A stretch of 36,983 nucleotides of DNA from an uncultured Verrucomicrobiales bacterium (GCA_937916505.1 CALFSW010000055.1:1-36983), one strand, 5' to 3'; positions 1 to 9,289 are shown, numbered from the stretch's first letter. Translations and numbers: made by a program. Notes: generated from the letters alone by a model not told the origin.

Positions 1-312
1 GAATGTGAAGATGGCACGCACCTCTACATTCGCCCTCAAACTGATGCCGTGGCTCCTCTCGACGTCTCATTTGTACATTGGAACAATGATCCAAAAGGCT
101 ATTTTCCACTCTTCAAGCAGCGAAAAAACTTGGAAAAAGGGCATCACGAAGGTGAGTTCTTGGTCTTTACGCCGGGAGTTGTCAAAATTGTGATTGTCTG
201 GGCCCTCGACAATGGATGGGAATCCCAAAGCGCAAACTTGGTTCGAGCCAGTTTCAATAACGGATTCAAATGGATAGGGTTTAACGGAAAACCCATCAAC
301 ACACTCTCTTAA
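1..312 (+). CDS. C-terminal end of an unrecognised protein (partial)
   Basis: The frame is open from the first base of the window to a TAA at 310-312, giving about 103 residues, so the gene starts upstream of the window. The sequence is rich in aromatic residues and lysine (for example HWNNDPKGYF and KIVIVWALDNGW) and has no signal, membrane segment or motif that I recognise. A GTG at 49 could serve as an internal start, but the upstream codons read equally well. The stretch is more AT-rich than the rest of the window and lies beside an insertion-sequence-like element, so it may be accessory DNA. It could also be a broken remnant. No function is proposed. Confidence 0.45.
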   Translation, partial: ECEDGTHLYIRPQTDAVAPLDVSFVHWNNDPKGYFPLFKQRKNLEKGHHEGEFLVFTPGVVKIVIVWALDNGWESQSANLVRASFNNGFKWIGFNGKPINTLS

Positions 313-403
313 AAGCAGAGGTTATCTCCTGGGCAAAAGCCTCAGGGCTATTCGGCTCAAATGGCCCATTGTTGATGCTTGAAATCCTATCAATGCGCCT
401 CGC

Positions 404-595
404 TGTCCAGCGACAATTAAGATTGCCCCCTAACGACAGTTAGAAACGGGATTGTTCCACGTCACACCAGGAGGAAGCCATTCTTTCCCAACACAGCCGA
501 TATGGACCTTCTAGCGGTTGTGTTGGGAAAGAATGTCTACCGGGAAAAATGTTCCACAAATTGTCGCTGGGGTCATTTTTAATTGTCGTTCTACA
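404..595. mobile_element. IS-end-only (MITE-like) element with IS21-type inverted repeats
   Basis: The left end (404-443, starting TGTCCAGCGACAATTAA) and the reverse complement of the right end (595 down to 556, starting TGTAGAACGACAATTAA) align at roughly 27 of 34 positions with one gap. Each end contains two copies of a CGACA core about 20 bases apart. TG...CA termini and repeated end motifs are the pattern I associate with IS21-family insertion sequences. Only 192 bp separate the outer ends and no transposase can be read, so this would be a non-autonomous derivative or the joined remnants of an element. No clear target duplication is visible (left flank cctcgc, right flank ctgaaa). The family assignment is from memory; the inverted repeats are seen directly. 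Confidence 0.55.
479..535. repeat. Long central hairpin inside the IS-like element
   Basis: CATTCTTTCCCAACACA at 479-495 is the exact reverse complement of 519-535. With one G-T pair the stem extends inward to 499/515, giving 21 pairs around a 15-base loop. No T-run follows on either strand, so a simple intrinsic terminator is unlikely. It sits in the centre of the 404-595 element. Confidence 0.75.
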
Positions 596-611
596 CTGAA
601 AAGACGAACAT

Positions 612-643
612 AAAAAAGGCGCGCTGTTTCCAGCGCGCCTTTT
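612..643. terminator. Bidirectional intrinsic terminator downstream of the EF-G gene
   Basis: GGCGCGCTG (618-626), loop TTTC, CAGCGCGCC (631-639), flanked by six A on the left and four T on the right. On the minus strand the A-run becomes the U-tract, which fits termination of the EF-G gene ending at 665. It may also stop transcription coming from the left. Confidence 0.85.
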
Positions 644-664
644 GAAATTTTGATTCGATCAGAA

Positions 665-2758
665 TTACTTCTTCCTCTTCTCCTCTTCGCGCGCCTTGGC
701 GTCCGCGATCACTTTCTCAGCCACGTTCTTAGGACAGGCCGAATAGTGTTCGAACTCCATCGAGAACTGACCGCGACCAGAGGTCATGGTGCGAAGGTCA
801 CCAATGTAACCAAACATCTCGGAAAGAGGGGCCTGCGCCTTGATGCGGATTCCGCCGGAAGCAGTGTCCTGCGACTGGATCATGCCACGACGACGGTTGA
901 GGTCACCAATGACATCACCCACGTGATTTTCAGGAGTGAAGACATCGAGCTTCATGATCGGCTCAAGAATCTGCACTCCGGCTTTTGGCACGGACTGACG
1001 ATAGGCCGCTCTTGCCGCGATCTCAAAGGCCACGGCGGAGGAGTCAACTGCATGGAAGCCACCATCGTTGAGGGTCACTTTGAAGTCCAAACAGGGATAA
1101 CCGGCGAGCACCCCCTTATCGAGTGAAGTTTTGAAGCCTTTCTCGACGGCAGACCAGAATTCCTTGGGCACGTTGCCACCGACAACCTTGGACTCGAACT
1201 GGAAGCCTTCACCTGGCTCAAGCGGAGTGAGGGTGTAGTCAATCTTGGCGAACTGACCGGAGCCACCTGACTGCTTCTTGTGAGTGTAGCTGTCTTCAAG
1301 CTCCTTGGTGATGGTCTCGCGGTAAGCCACCTGGGGTGCTCCCACGATCACCTCGACCTTGTGAGTCCGCTTCAGGATATCGACTTTAATATCGAGATGA
1401 AGCTCACCCATTCCCTTAAGAATGGTTTCACCGGAATCGAGATCGGTCTCAACGCGGAAGGAAGGATCCTCCTGAATCATCTTACCAAGCGCATTACCAA
1501 GCTTCTCAGCATTGGCTTTATCGATTGGTGAGACAGCGAGTGAGATCACGGGATCCGGGAAGACCATCGGCTCAAGCGTCGCGGGCTTGTCCTTGCAGGA
1601 AAGAGTGTGACCGGTTTGGACGTTCTTAAGACCAACAAGGGCGATGATGTCACCCGCTTGGGCGCTATCAAGTTCGGTCCGCGCATCAGCGTGCATCTCG
1701 ACGAGCCGACCGACTCGCTCGGTCTTGCCAGTGAAGGTATTCAAAATGGTGTCGCCCTTCTTGAGGCTACCCGAGTAGATACGGGTGAAAGTCAGAGCAC
1801 CAAACTGGTCGTCCATGATCTTAAAGGCAAGCGCACGAAGCGGACCGTCCGGATCGACAGTGGCGACTTCACCGGTCTCGTTGCCTTCGTCGTCAAACTC
1901 GGGTTCAGGTTCGACTTCGAGAGGTGATGGAAGGTAATCGACAACTCCGTTGAGGACATTTTGAACTCCCTTGTTCTTGAACGCAGAACCACAGAAGGCA
2001 GGGAAGAAATCAAGGGCGATGGTCCCCTTGCGAATACAGCGCTTGATGGTATCAATATCGGGCATGTTCCCTTCAAGGTAAGCCTCCATCACGTCATCGT
2101 CCTGCTCCACCGCAGTCTCGATCAACTCGTCGTGATACTTCTGTGCCTTTTCCTTAAGATCATCAGGCACGTCGGTGATTTCAAAGTTCTCGGGAAGACC
2201 GGAGTCATCCCAGATGTAGGCTTTCATTTCCAGCACATCGACGACTCCTACGAAGGAATCCTCAAAGCCGATGGGAATGGTCATGACAACAGGCTTGGCT
2301 CCAAGAACATCCTTGGTCTGTTGAATCACGCTAAAGAAATCAGCGCCGACACGGTCGAGCTTGTTGACGAAAATGATACGTGCGACTTCGGAATCGTTGG
2401 CGTATCTCCAGTTGGTCTCAGACTGAGGTTCCACTCCACCGGATCCTCAGAATACGCCGACACCGCCATCGAGAACCTTCAGAGAACGGTAAACCTCGAT
2501 CGTGAAGTCAACGTGTCCCGGGGTATCAATGATGTTCATCCGGTAGTCATTCCAGAAACAGGTCGTGGCAGCAGACTGAATGGTGATTCCCCGCTCAGCT
2601 TCCTGTTCCATGAAGTCAGTCGTTGACTCACCATCGTGGACCTCACCCGTTTTATGAATCTTTCCAGTGAGCTTGAGGATACGCTCGGTGGTCGTGGTCT
2701 TTCCAGCGTCCACGTGTGCGAAGATGCCGATGTTTCGGTATTTGCTGAGGTCTATCAT
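665..2758 (-). CDS. fusA: Elongation factor G, EF-G2 type, interrupted by an in-frame TGA
   Basis: This encodes a translational GTPase that drives ribosome translocation. The 697-codon frame is continuous apart from a TGA at codon 104 (2447-2449). Codons 1-103 hold the P-loop AHVDAGKTT, switch I ([11 protein letters not shown]) and DTPGHVDF. After the TGA the frame resumes without a shift as [16 protein letters not shown], then NKLD and EF-G domains II-V (for example [14 protein letters not shown] and [17 protein letters not shown]) to the end. In relatives I remember, the residue at the TGA is cysteine (VFCGSGG). The sequence resembles the second EF-G paralogue of marine gammaproteobacteria rather than the str-operon copy. 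No ribosomal protein genes flank it. The TGA could be a sequencing error, a recent nonsense mutation or recoding; read conventionally, only a 103-residue N-terminal fragment and possibly an internal GTG-initiated product from 2434 would be made. Confidence 0.85.
2447..2449 (-). other. In-frame TGA at a normally cysteine codon of EF-G
   Basis: The minus strand reads GTA TTC TGA GGA TCC GGT, where EF-G2 relatives have V-F-C-G-S-G. One base (TGC or TGT to TGA) explains the change. Two overlapping hairpins can be drawn just downstream: CTGAGG pairing with CCTCAG across 2423-2450, and CTCA-GTC-TGAG across 2417-2427. Neither is a convincing bacterial SECIS: the first has its loop too close to the TGA, and the second has a stem of only 4 bp. 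Confidence 0.9.
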
Positions 2759-2781
2759 GATTACTGTCTCGTGAGGGGCGC

Positions 2782-2811
2782 TTCATAATCACCACACCAC
2801 TGTTTTGTCGA
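2782..2811 (-). promoter_or_regulatory. Weak candidate promoter for the EF-G gene
   Basis: On the minus strand TCGACA (2806-2811) and TATGAA (2782-2787) are separated by 18 bases, about 25 bp upstream of the ATG at 2758. Both boxes deviate from the sigma-70 consensus, so this is only a suggestion. Confidence 0.25.
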
Positions 2812-2920
2812 GTCCTGACCGAGACTTTTTGAGCATTATCAGCCAATTCGGACCGGTTCTTCGTTTACAAAACTCGGTTTCCTGACATTCAGACGTCGTC
2901 AAATCGACTTTTTCCCAAAA

Positions 2921-4396
2921 ATGAGCACGAATTACTTCAACACTCTTCCTCTTCGTCGCCAGCTTGACGAGCTTGGCACCTGCCGCTTCATGGACGCTTC
3001 CGAGTTTGCCAACGGCGTGAATGCCGCCAAGGGGCTCAAGATCGTCATCGTCGGCTGTGGCGCCCAAGGTCTCAACCAAGGCCTCAACATGCGCGATTCC
3101 GGACTCGACGTTTCCTACACCCTCCGCGCCGCGGCCATCGAGGAAAAGCGCCAGTCCTACCTCAACGCCACCGAAAACGGCTTCGCCGTTGGAACTTATG
3201 AAGAAATGCTCCCGACCGCGGACATTGTCATGAACCTTGCTCCCGACAAACAACACACCAAAGTTGTCGAGACCGTCATTCCTCACATGAAGGAAGGCGC
3301 TACTTTCTCCTACGCCCACGGCTTCAACATCGTTGAGGAAGGCACGCAAATCCGCAAAGACCTGACCGTGATCATGGTGGCGCCCAAGTCTCCTGGTTCC
3401 GAGGTTCGCGAGGAATACAAGCGTGGTTTTGGCGTCCCAACCCTCATTGCCTGCCACGTCGAAAATGATCCTTCCGGTGAAGGCATCGAACTCGCCAAAG
3501 CTCTCGCTGTTGCCCAAGGCGGTGACAAGGCGGGTGTTCTCGAGTCCTCCTTCGTTGCCGAGGTCAAATCCGACCTCATGGGCGAGCAGACCATTCTTTG
3601 CGGTCTCCTTCAGGCGGGTTCCATTCTCTGCTTCGAGAAGATGAAAGCCGATGGCATCGATCCCAAGTGGGCTGTCAAGTTCATCCAAAACGGATGGGAA
3701 GTCGTCACCGAGGCTCTCAAGCACGGTGGCATCACCAACATGATGGATCGCCTTTCCAACCCCGCCAAACTTGAAGCCTTCGCTCTCTCCGAGGAACTCA
3801 AGGACATCATGCGGGACCTTTTCTACAAGCACATGGACGACATCATCTCCGGTGAGTTCTCCCGCACCATGATGGCCGACTGGGCCAACGACGACTTCAA
3901 CCTCCTCGGCTGGCGAAAAGAGACCGGCGAGACCGAATTTGAAAAGACCGAAGGCGAAGGAGAAATCTCCGAGCAGGAATACTTCGACAAGGGCATCCTC
4001 ATGGTTGCGATGGTCCGCGCTGGCGTGGAACTCGCCTTCGAGGCCATGGTCGAAGCCGGCATTGAACCCGAGTCGGCCTACTACGAGTCTCTCCACGAGA
4101 CGCCACTCATCGCCAACACCATCGCACGCAAGAAGCTTTACGAAATGAATCGCGTCATCTCCGACACCGCCGAGTATGGCTGTTACCTCTTCAGCCACGC
4201 TGCCGTGCCTCTTCTCCAGGACTTCATGGCCAGCTTGGATACCCGCGTCATCGGAAAAGGTCTCAGCGAGTCCGACAACAGCGTCGACAACCAGACCCTC
4301 GTGCAAGTCAACGCCATCATCCGTGACCACGATGTCGAGGAAATCGGAATCTACCTCCGCGAAGCCATGGGCGCCATGAAGCCCATCACCGCTTAA
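2921..4396 (+). CDS. ilvC: Ketol-acid reductoisomerase, class II
   Basis: IlvC converts acetolactate or acetohydroxybutyrate to the dihydroxy acid with NADPH and Mg2+, the second common step of isoleucine and valine synthesis in the cytoplasm. The 491-residue length equals the long class II enzyme of E. coli, not the roughly 330-residue class I form usual in many bacteria. The N-terminal Rossmann motif is [11 protein letters not shown] (residues 44-54). The duplicated knotted C-terminal domain carries motifs such as [16 protein letters not shown] and [21 protein letters not shown] with the metal-binding acidic residues. It starts at ATG 2921, opposite in direction to the EF-G gene, with 162 bp between them. 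No other ilv or leu gene is adjacent, and a strong terminator follows at once, so it is probably monocistronic. The close likeness to the enterobacterial enzyme suggests lateral transfer, which is inference. Confidence 0.97.
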   Translation: MSTNYFNTLPLRRQLDELGTCRFMDASEFANGVNAAKGLKIVIVGCGAQGLNQGLNMRDSGLDVSYTLRAAAIEEKRQSYLNATENGFAVGTYEEMLPTADIVMNLAPDKQHTKVVETVIPHMKEGATFSYAHGFNIVEEGTQIRKDLTVIMVAPKSPGSEVREEYKRGFGVPTLIACHVENDPSGEGIELAKALAVAQGGDKAGVLESSFVAEVKSDLMGEQTILCGLLQAGSILCFEKMKADGIDPKWAVKFIQNGWEVVTEALKHGGITNMMDRLSNPAKLEAFALSEELKDIMRDLFYKHMDDIISGEFSRTMMADWANDDFNLLGWRKETGETEFEKTEGEGEISEQEYFDKGILMVAMVRAGVELAFEAMVEAGIEPESAYYESLHETPLIANTIARKKLYEMNRVISDTAEYGCYLFSHAAVPLLQDFMASLDTRVIGKGLSESDNSVDNQTLVQVNAIIRDHDVEEIGIYLREAMGAMKPITA

Positions 4397-4417
4397 GGAG
4401 GGATTCTCCCAATCATC

Positions 4418-4453
4418 AAAAAGCCCGGCGCCTCAAAAAGGCCCGGGCTTTTT
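4418..4453 (+). terminator. Intrinsic terminator of ilvC
   Basis: AAAAAGCCCGG (4418-4428) pairs with CCGGGCTTTTT (4443-4453), a GC-rich stem ending in a T-run 22 bases after the ilvC stop codon. The flanking A-run would let it work in both directions. Confidence 0.85.
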
Positions 4454-4533
4454 CTCACCTGCAATTGAATCGTTTCCTTCGCTAAAAGAGTCCTTGGACT
4501 CCTCACTCCGAAAAGTAAGATCCCCCCAAGACA

Positions 4534-6708
4534 ATGGCATCAGGAAAACCGCAAAAAAAGAGGCCCCCAGGCAACAAGGCTTCCAAAAAGAAAAAACCAA
4601 AATTCGACTTTGCGGCCCGGCACTTTTTCCTCTCGCCCTTCTATCTGATTGGCCTCCTGACCCGAAAACTCCCCGCTTGGCTCAAGATTCCGTCCCGTGT
4701 CGTCCTTTCCGGCGGGTTCCTCGCCGTCGTCGGAGGGCTCGTTCTCTCCATCGGCTACTACCTCATCGCGTTAACCTACGACCTCGAGGAAGTCGTTCAG
4801 ATGCCGGCTCGCACCGAGATTCTCGACCGGGCTGGACACATTCTCAAAAACTCCTCCGGCAAGGAAATCGGCTACCTTCACGGAAAAAACCGTCAAATCA
4901 TCACATATGATGATGTCCCGGATCACTTTGTCGAAGCTCTCATTGCGCAGGAAGACAAACGCTTCCGCAGTCATGGTGCCGTCGATTTCCGATCATTGGG
5001 GCGTGTCGCCGTGCGAGCCGTCACCCGCGGAAAACTTGAAGGAGGTGGAACAATCAGCATGCAGTTGGCCCGGAACAGTTTTCATCTGAAAAAGAAAGAC
5101 GAAGGAATCGTCCGCGGCATCCATCGGAAAATCCTCGAAACCTTCATCGCGGTCCGTATTGAGTCCAAATTCAAAAAGGACGAAATTCTCGAACACTACA
5201 TGAACCGCATCTTCTGGGGTGGCTCCATCCGCGGAGTCGAAGTCGCGGCCCTGACCTACTTCGACAAGCCCTCCAAAAATCTCACCCTTGAAGAATCCGC
5301 CCTCCTCGTTGGCATCATCCGTGCTCCCAACAAATTCTCTCCTTTCCGGCATTTTGAAAAAGCCGCAATACAACGGGACTGGGTTCTCACGAAAATGGTT
5401 GAGAACAGCGCCATCACCCGGAAAGAGGCCGACATCGCTCAAAAGAAACCTCTCAAGATCGTATCATCCCGCAATCGCGTCCGGGAAGGAAGCTATGCCC
5501 TCGATGCCATCCGCCGGGACCTCGATCGTATTCTTGAAAAAGAAAACCTCCGCGATGGAGGTCTCATCATTGAGACCACCCTCGATCCCAACATTCAGGA
5601 ACTTGCGGAGAGCTCGATGGAAAAACGACTGGCCCAAATCGAACGTCGCCCTGGCTTCAGTCATCAAAAACGAGCCGACTGGAATGGCAACGGGGATCCA
5701 AATTACCTTCAAGGTGCCGCCGTCGTCATCGACAACAACACCGGTGCCGTTCTCGCCATTGTGGGAGGACGAAACGCCAGCGAATCGCAATTCAATCGCG
5801 CCCTCCAATCCGAGCGACAAATCGGCTCCCTTTTCAAGCCCTTCATGTTCCTTGCCGCCTTCAATCAGAATGTAAAACCCTTCGATTACGTGAGCGATGC
5901 GCGGCTCAGACCCGGGGAGATCGCCGGTGATGCTTCCAATTGGAGTCCCGACAACTCCGACGGGAAGTATTACTCCAGGATCCGGGTCAGCCGTGCGCTC
6001 GTAGAATCCCGCAATACCTCCTCCATCCGCGTCGCCTCGGCTGCCGGAATGGATGCAATCATCGGGGTCGCACATACCTCGGGCTTCGATACCGGAAACA
6101 TTCCCAGAGTTCCCTCGTCCTACCTCGGATCATGGGGTGCTTCGCCCGAGACTGTTGCCAGCGCCTACACCATCTTCCCGAACGGCGGAACGCGGTTCCG
6201 CCCCTACTATATCCAGTCGATCAAAGACAGGAGTGGTAATATCCTGTGGGAAAACGGCCCCATTCCCTATCGGGCAACCGCCGCAGGTCCGGCATGGGAA
6301 GTCTCCCGTATTTTAGAGGACGTCAACAAATCAGGCACCGGGCGGTCCATTCGTTCGACATACGGCTTTCGAGCACCCTCCGGAGGAAAGACCGGAACCA
6401 CCAATGGTCCCACCGATGGATGGTATGCCGGATATACTTCCGCTCTCACCTGTGCCGTCTGGGTGGGAATGGATCAGGGTGAAACCATCCTAAAACGAGC
6501 CTCGGGTGCCAGTCTCGCCCTCCCCATCTGGGTCGACATCATGAAAGGCTCCGACCGGCTTCCCGACATCGAGAACGGACCGATTGCCCCGGGCCGCGCC
6601 CTTCTCGTCGAACCTGTCGAAGACATCATCCCAAGAGCTCAGCCGGTTGACGATATTCCACAAGCCCGGCCTGTGGATGACATTCCACGGGCCGTCCCGG
6701 TGAATTAG
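4534..6708 (+). CDS. Class A penicillin-binding protein (glycosyltransferase and transpeptidase)
   Basis: A bifunctional peptidoglycan synthase of 724 residues, PBP1-like. The N-terminus is a lysine-rich cytoplasmic tail (1-25) and a membrane anchor (about 56-80). The GT51 glycosyltransferase domain shows EDKRFRSHGAVD (140-151, catalytic Glu140) and GGGTISMQLARN (170-181). The transpeptidase domain has the SxxK motif SLFK (Ser432, Lys435), SRN (492-494) and KTGTT (619-623), so both activities should be intact. After the catalytic core lies a short proline-rich tail (about 694-724) with repeats of PVDDIPxA, which is unusual and may be a protein-binding or periplasmic linker segment. It is monocistronic: ilvC ends with a terminator upstream, and the converging DUF1501 gene overlaps its stop codon by 4 bases. 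Whether it is PBP1a, 1b or 1c cannot be fixed from sequence alone. Confidence 0.93.
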   Translation: MASGKPQKKRPPGNKASKKKKPKFDFAARHFFLSPFYLIGLLTRKLPAWLKIPSRVVLSGGFLAVVGGLVLSIGYYLIALTYDLEEVVQMPARTEILDRAGHILKNSSGKEIGYLHGKNRQIITYDDVPDHFVEALIAQEDKRFRSHGAVDFRSLGRVAVRAVTRGKLEGGGTISMQLARNSFHLKKKDEGIVRGIHRKILETFIAVRIESKFKKDEILEHYMNRIFWGGSIRGVEVAALTYFDKPSKNLTLEESALLVGIIRAPNKFSPFRHFEKAAIQRDWVLTKMVENSAITRKEADIAQKKPLKIVSSRNRVREGSYALDAIRRDLDRILEKENLRDGGLIIETTLDPNIQELAESSMEKRLAQIERRPGFSHQKRADWNGNGDPNYLQGAAVVIDNNTGAVLAIVGGRNASESQFNRALQSERQIGSLFKPFMFLAAFNQNVKPFDYVSDARLRPGEIAGDASNWSPDNSDGKYYSRIRVSRALVESRNTSSIRVASAAGMDAIIGVAHTSGFDTGNIPRVPSSYLGSWGASPETVASAYTIFPNGGTRFRPYYIQSIKDRSGNILWENGPIPYRATAAGPAWEVSRILEDVNKSGTGRSIRSTYGFRAPSGGKTGTTNGPTDGWYAGYTSALTCAVWVGMDQGETILKRASGASLALPIWVDIMKGSDRLPDIENGPIAPGRALLVEPVEDIIPRAQPVDDIPQARPVDDIPRAVPVN

Positions 6709-7814
6709 CCAACCGGAAAAATTTCAGCCATTGAGCCCCCGGCCCCGTGTTGGGTCAGGATCGGTTTCAAGACCTCTCGGTAATCGGTTTTCACCGGCAC
6801 ATCACCGGGGCCGACCAGGATCCCTGTCTCCAGTTCGGGCATTTCACCGAAAACATTTCCTCTTTCAGTGCCTCCCATCACCAGCATTGTCCCGCCACGC
6901 CCGTGATCGGTTCCAAACGAGGAATTCTCCGCCACCCGACGGCCAAACTCAGTCATCACCACCACCGTGACCTTCTTCATAAGCTTGCCCAGATCGCGAT
7001 GAAAAGCGGCCAGCCCATCCGACAACCTTGTCATCAATGGCGTGATTAAAGTTTCCTGGGCAAAGTGGGAATCCCATCCCTCCAAATCCAACGAAACCGC
7101 TTCCAAGCCAACCCGCGCTCGAATCAATCGCGCGGCCTGACGCAAACCATTCGAAAAAGAGTTGTCGCCATACTCGGCCCCATTCATCGGAGGCAAATCC
7201 TCCCGTCGAAGTTTCTCGACCCGCTCAAGCGCCTGCAAGGTGTCCCTCGCCGCCGGACCGAGAATACTCTCATCCTTGCCATAAAGCATTCCCAATTCCT
7301 CCTTCAGCCTGTCCGTCGGCCCCGATTGACTGCCCAGCGAAAAAGTGTCCATCGACTCCATCACGGTCGCGGCCGGTGCGCCACGCAGCACTTCCGGCAT
7401 CGCTTTTCCCAGCGCAATTGCAGAAAGCGCCGAGGGAGGAACCCCATCACGATATCGCAGAAAGCGACCCAACCATCCCCCCGCCACCGGACCACCGTGC
7501 TCCATCAAATCCTGCGCATAAAAATGGGAACGGGTATCATCATTTGAACCGACCGCCGGGACCACCGTCAAACAACCATCCTTGTAGATATCATAGAGAG
7601 CCGAAAAGGCGGGATTGAGTCCGCAATTGGCATCACCCAGCTTGAGAATATCCCCCTCCGGAACCCCCAACGTCGGCCGCACCCTGTAATACTCGCTGTT
7701 TCCAACCGGTGGGACCAAAGTCAGTCCATCAGCTCCACCCCGGAGGAAGACCACCACCAACGTTCGCTGCTGGTCGCCATTCCCTGAAATTATTCCTGTG
7801 CCTTTCATCGCCAT
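6705..7814 (-). CDS. DUF1501 family protein
   Basis: A 369-residue protein of the DUF1501 family, related in fold to alkaline phosphatases and sulfatases. Recognisable motifs are LVVVFLRGGADGL near residues 19-31, VGSNDDTRSHFYAQDLME, LDLEGWDSH and the C-terminal MTEFGRRVAENSSFGTDHGRGG with probable metal-binding Asp and His. Members normally begin with a Tat signal. This one does not: it starts MAMKGTGIISGNG, almost directly at the domain. The start at 7814 lies inside the end of the DUF1800 gene; a second ATG at 7808 gives a classic ATGA overlap. The pairing DUF1800-DUF1501 is common in Planctomycetota and Verrucomicrobiota, but the function is not established. The stop codon overlaps the stop of the converging PBP gene. 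Confidence 0.9.
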   Translation of the reverse strand: MAMKGTGIISGNGDQQRTLVVVFLRGGADGLTLVPPVGNSEYYRVRPTLGVPEGDILKLGDANCGLNPAFSALYDIYKDGCLTVVPAVGSNDDTRSHFYAQDLMEHGGPVAGGWLGRFLRYRDGVPPSALSAIALGKAMPEVLRGAPAATVMESMDTFSLGSQSGPTDRLKEELGMLYGKDESILGPAARDTLQALERVEKLRREDLPPMNGAEYGDNSFSNGLRQAARLIRARVGLEAVSLDLEGWDSHFAQETLITPLMTRLSDGLAAFHRDLGKLMKKVTVVVMTEFGRRVAENSSFGTDHGRGGTMLVMGGTERGNVFGEMPELETGILVGPGDVPVKTDYREVLKPILTQHGAGGSMAEIFPVG

Positions 7815-9289
7815 TGAAATCCCGGTGAGGCCAAAAGTAACGCGAGCGACTCGCCCGTTCGTTCCATTGCAGCCAGTTCTTCTTTCGATGGAATCCGTCC
7901 CAGCAAACTCGCTGCCAGGCCTGCAACTCCCCCTGCCTTTTCGATCAATTCGTCCTGATTGATTTTGATCTCCTTGCTCACGTCATTACGGGACAAGGCA
8001 ATCGCAAAGTGCCAACGCCATAGCAAGGTCCCTGTCCACGGCGAAGCGACATCAGGATAGCCATCGGGCGTGGGATATTGAAACGGAGCATGGCCCATTC
8101 GAATCAAATAATCGACGAGATCCATCTCCGAAGAGACCTTGGCCCGGGTTCCCCTCAACGCCGAAACGATAAATTCAAAGGGCCGTTTTAACTTCTGACC
8201 ACGGGCTCCGTTCAAAAACTCATCCGTTTCGAAGACCGACCTCAAAGTCTTGCAAAGATCGCCCCCACTCTCCGAGAACACCTTCGCTGTCGCGTCGATG
8301 GACGCCTTCGAAGGCTCATCAGCAAGAAAGCGAATGCAGAGTTTCTCCGCCAAATGCCTGGCCGTCGAAGGATGTTCGCAAACGATCTCCAGAACATCGT
8401 CCAGATCTTTCTCTCCTCCACCCGATGCAATTTCGTGCCCAAGAACAACCTTTGAACCATCGTCGTGCGCCTCGGAATGGAACTCCACTCTTCCCTTATA
8501 AAATCTCCCTTTGTCCCGCACCGTCCAACCACTGAAACACCGGGCAACTTCCATCACATCCTTCTGGGTGTAACCTCCTCCGACTCCCAGGGTATGGAGT
8601 TCGAGAAGTTCGCGGGCGTAATTTTCGTTCGGCTTCTCGCTGGAATCCCTCATCCGATTTTCTCTCCCATCGAGATACCAAAGCATCGCCGGGCTGAGAG
8701 CAGAAGCTCTGACCAAATCTGAAAACTTTCCCAGGGCATGCTTACGGACCACCTCTCGATCATCCGCGGCCTTGAGCCAACGACACTCCTTTTTAGAGAC
8801 ATCGATATTAAGATGATCACTCCAAAAATGAGCCATGATCTCAAACAACTGGCGCTTGCTCCGGGTCGCCCGCACCAGGGTGGCACGGGTCAGCTGCTCG
8901 AGCAGGAAAGCCTCTTTGTATTCATACATCTCTGCCAAGGGGGCATGAATCGCTTCAAATCTCCGCACCGCCCGTTGCGCTCGTTTGTCCTCAAGTTCAT
9001 CCGGATTGAGCTGCTCATCGAGAAATGCCGCAACGGCATCCTCTTCGGTATCCGCCAATCCTTTCACCCTCGCATACTCTAAAGGTGTTGGACCGAATGT
9101 GGTGCGATTTAAGACGTGCGAAATGAGATCAATCCCCTCGCCCGACGGAGGCACCACCGGACCTTCCTTGGGTCCCAAACCCAACCAATCCTCGACCCGC
9201 TCACAGCTCGACGTTGAAAAAAGCGCCAGTCCCGCCGTCGCTCTCAGAAAGTGGCGTCGCGAGACCTCATCTGATTCGCGCTGCTTCAT
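7805..9289 (-). CDS. DUF1800 family protein with Tat signal
   Basis: A 494-residue DUF1800 protein of unknown biochemical function, usually exported and encoded with DUF1501. The N-terminus carries a twin-arginine signal SRRHFLRATAGLALF (about 10-24) followed by a cysteine (SSCERVED) that could be lipidated, although the lipobox is not canonical. Family features include FWSDHLNID, NENYARELLELHTLGVGGGYTQKDV (around 220-245), ARCFSGWTV and the C-terminal RPFEFIVSALR and PYPDV-like region. The gene is the middle one of three: its start overlaps the end of the upstream membrane protein gene by 4 bases and its end overlaps the DUF1501 start by 10 bases, so translation is probably coupled. Involvement in a surface or periplasmic complex is inference. 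Confidence 0.92.
   Translation of the reverse strand: MKQRESDEVSRRHFLRATAGLALFSTSSCERVEDWLGLGPKEGPVVPPSGEGIDLISHVLNRTTFGPTPLEYARVKGLADTEEDAVAAFLDEQLNPDELEDKRAQRAVRRFEAIHAPLAEMYEYKEAFLLEQLTRATLVRATRSKRQLFEIMAHFWSDHLNIDVSKKECRWLKAADDREVVRKHALGKFSDLVRASALSPAMLWYLDGRENRMRDSSEKPNENYARELLELHTLGVGGGYTQKDVMEVARCFSGWTVRDKGRFYKGRVEFHSEAHDDGSKVVLGHEIASGGGEKDLDDVLEIVCEHPSTARHLAEKLCIRFLADEPSKASIDATAKVFSESGGDLCKTLRSVFETDEFLNGARGQKLKRPFEFIVSALRGTRAKVSSEMDLVDYLIRMGHAPFQYPTPDGYPDVASPWTGTLLWRWHFAIALSRNDVSKEIKINQDELIEKAGGVAGLAASLLGRIPSKEELAAMERTGESLALLLASPGFQWR

Noticed and set aside
2423-2450. CTGAGG/CCTCAG hairpin as a bacterial SECIS element
   Set aside because: The TGA lies inside the stem and the loop begins about 6 bases after it, shorter than the 16-37 base spacing usual for bacterial SECIS; the upper stem has only about three pairs.
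2789-4330. A 513-codon open frame on the minus strand opposite ilvC
   Set aside because: It is a codon-bias shadow: the ilvC frame is a full-length match to a known enzyme, while the antisense translation is rich in Gly, Val, His and Asp and resembles no family.
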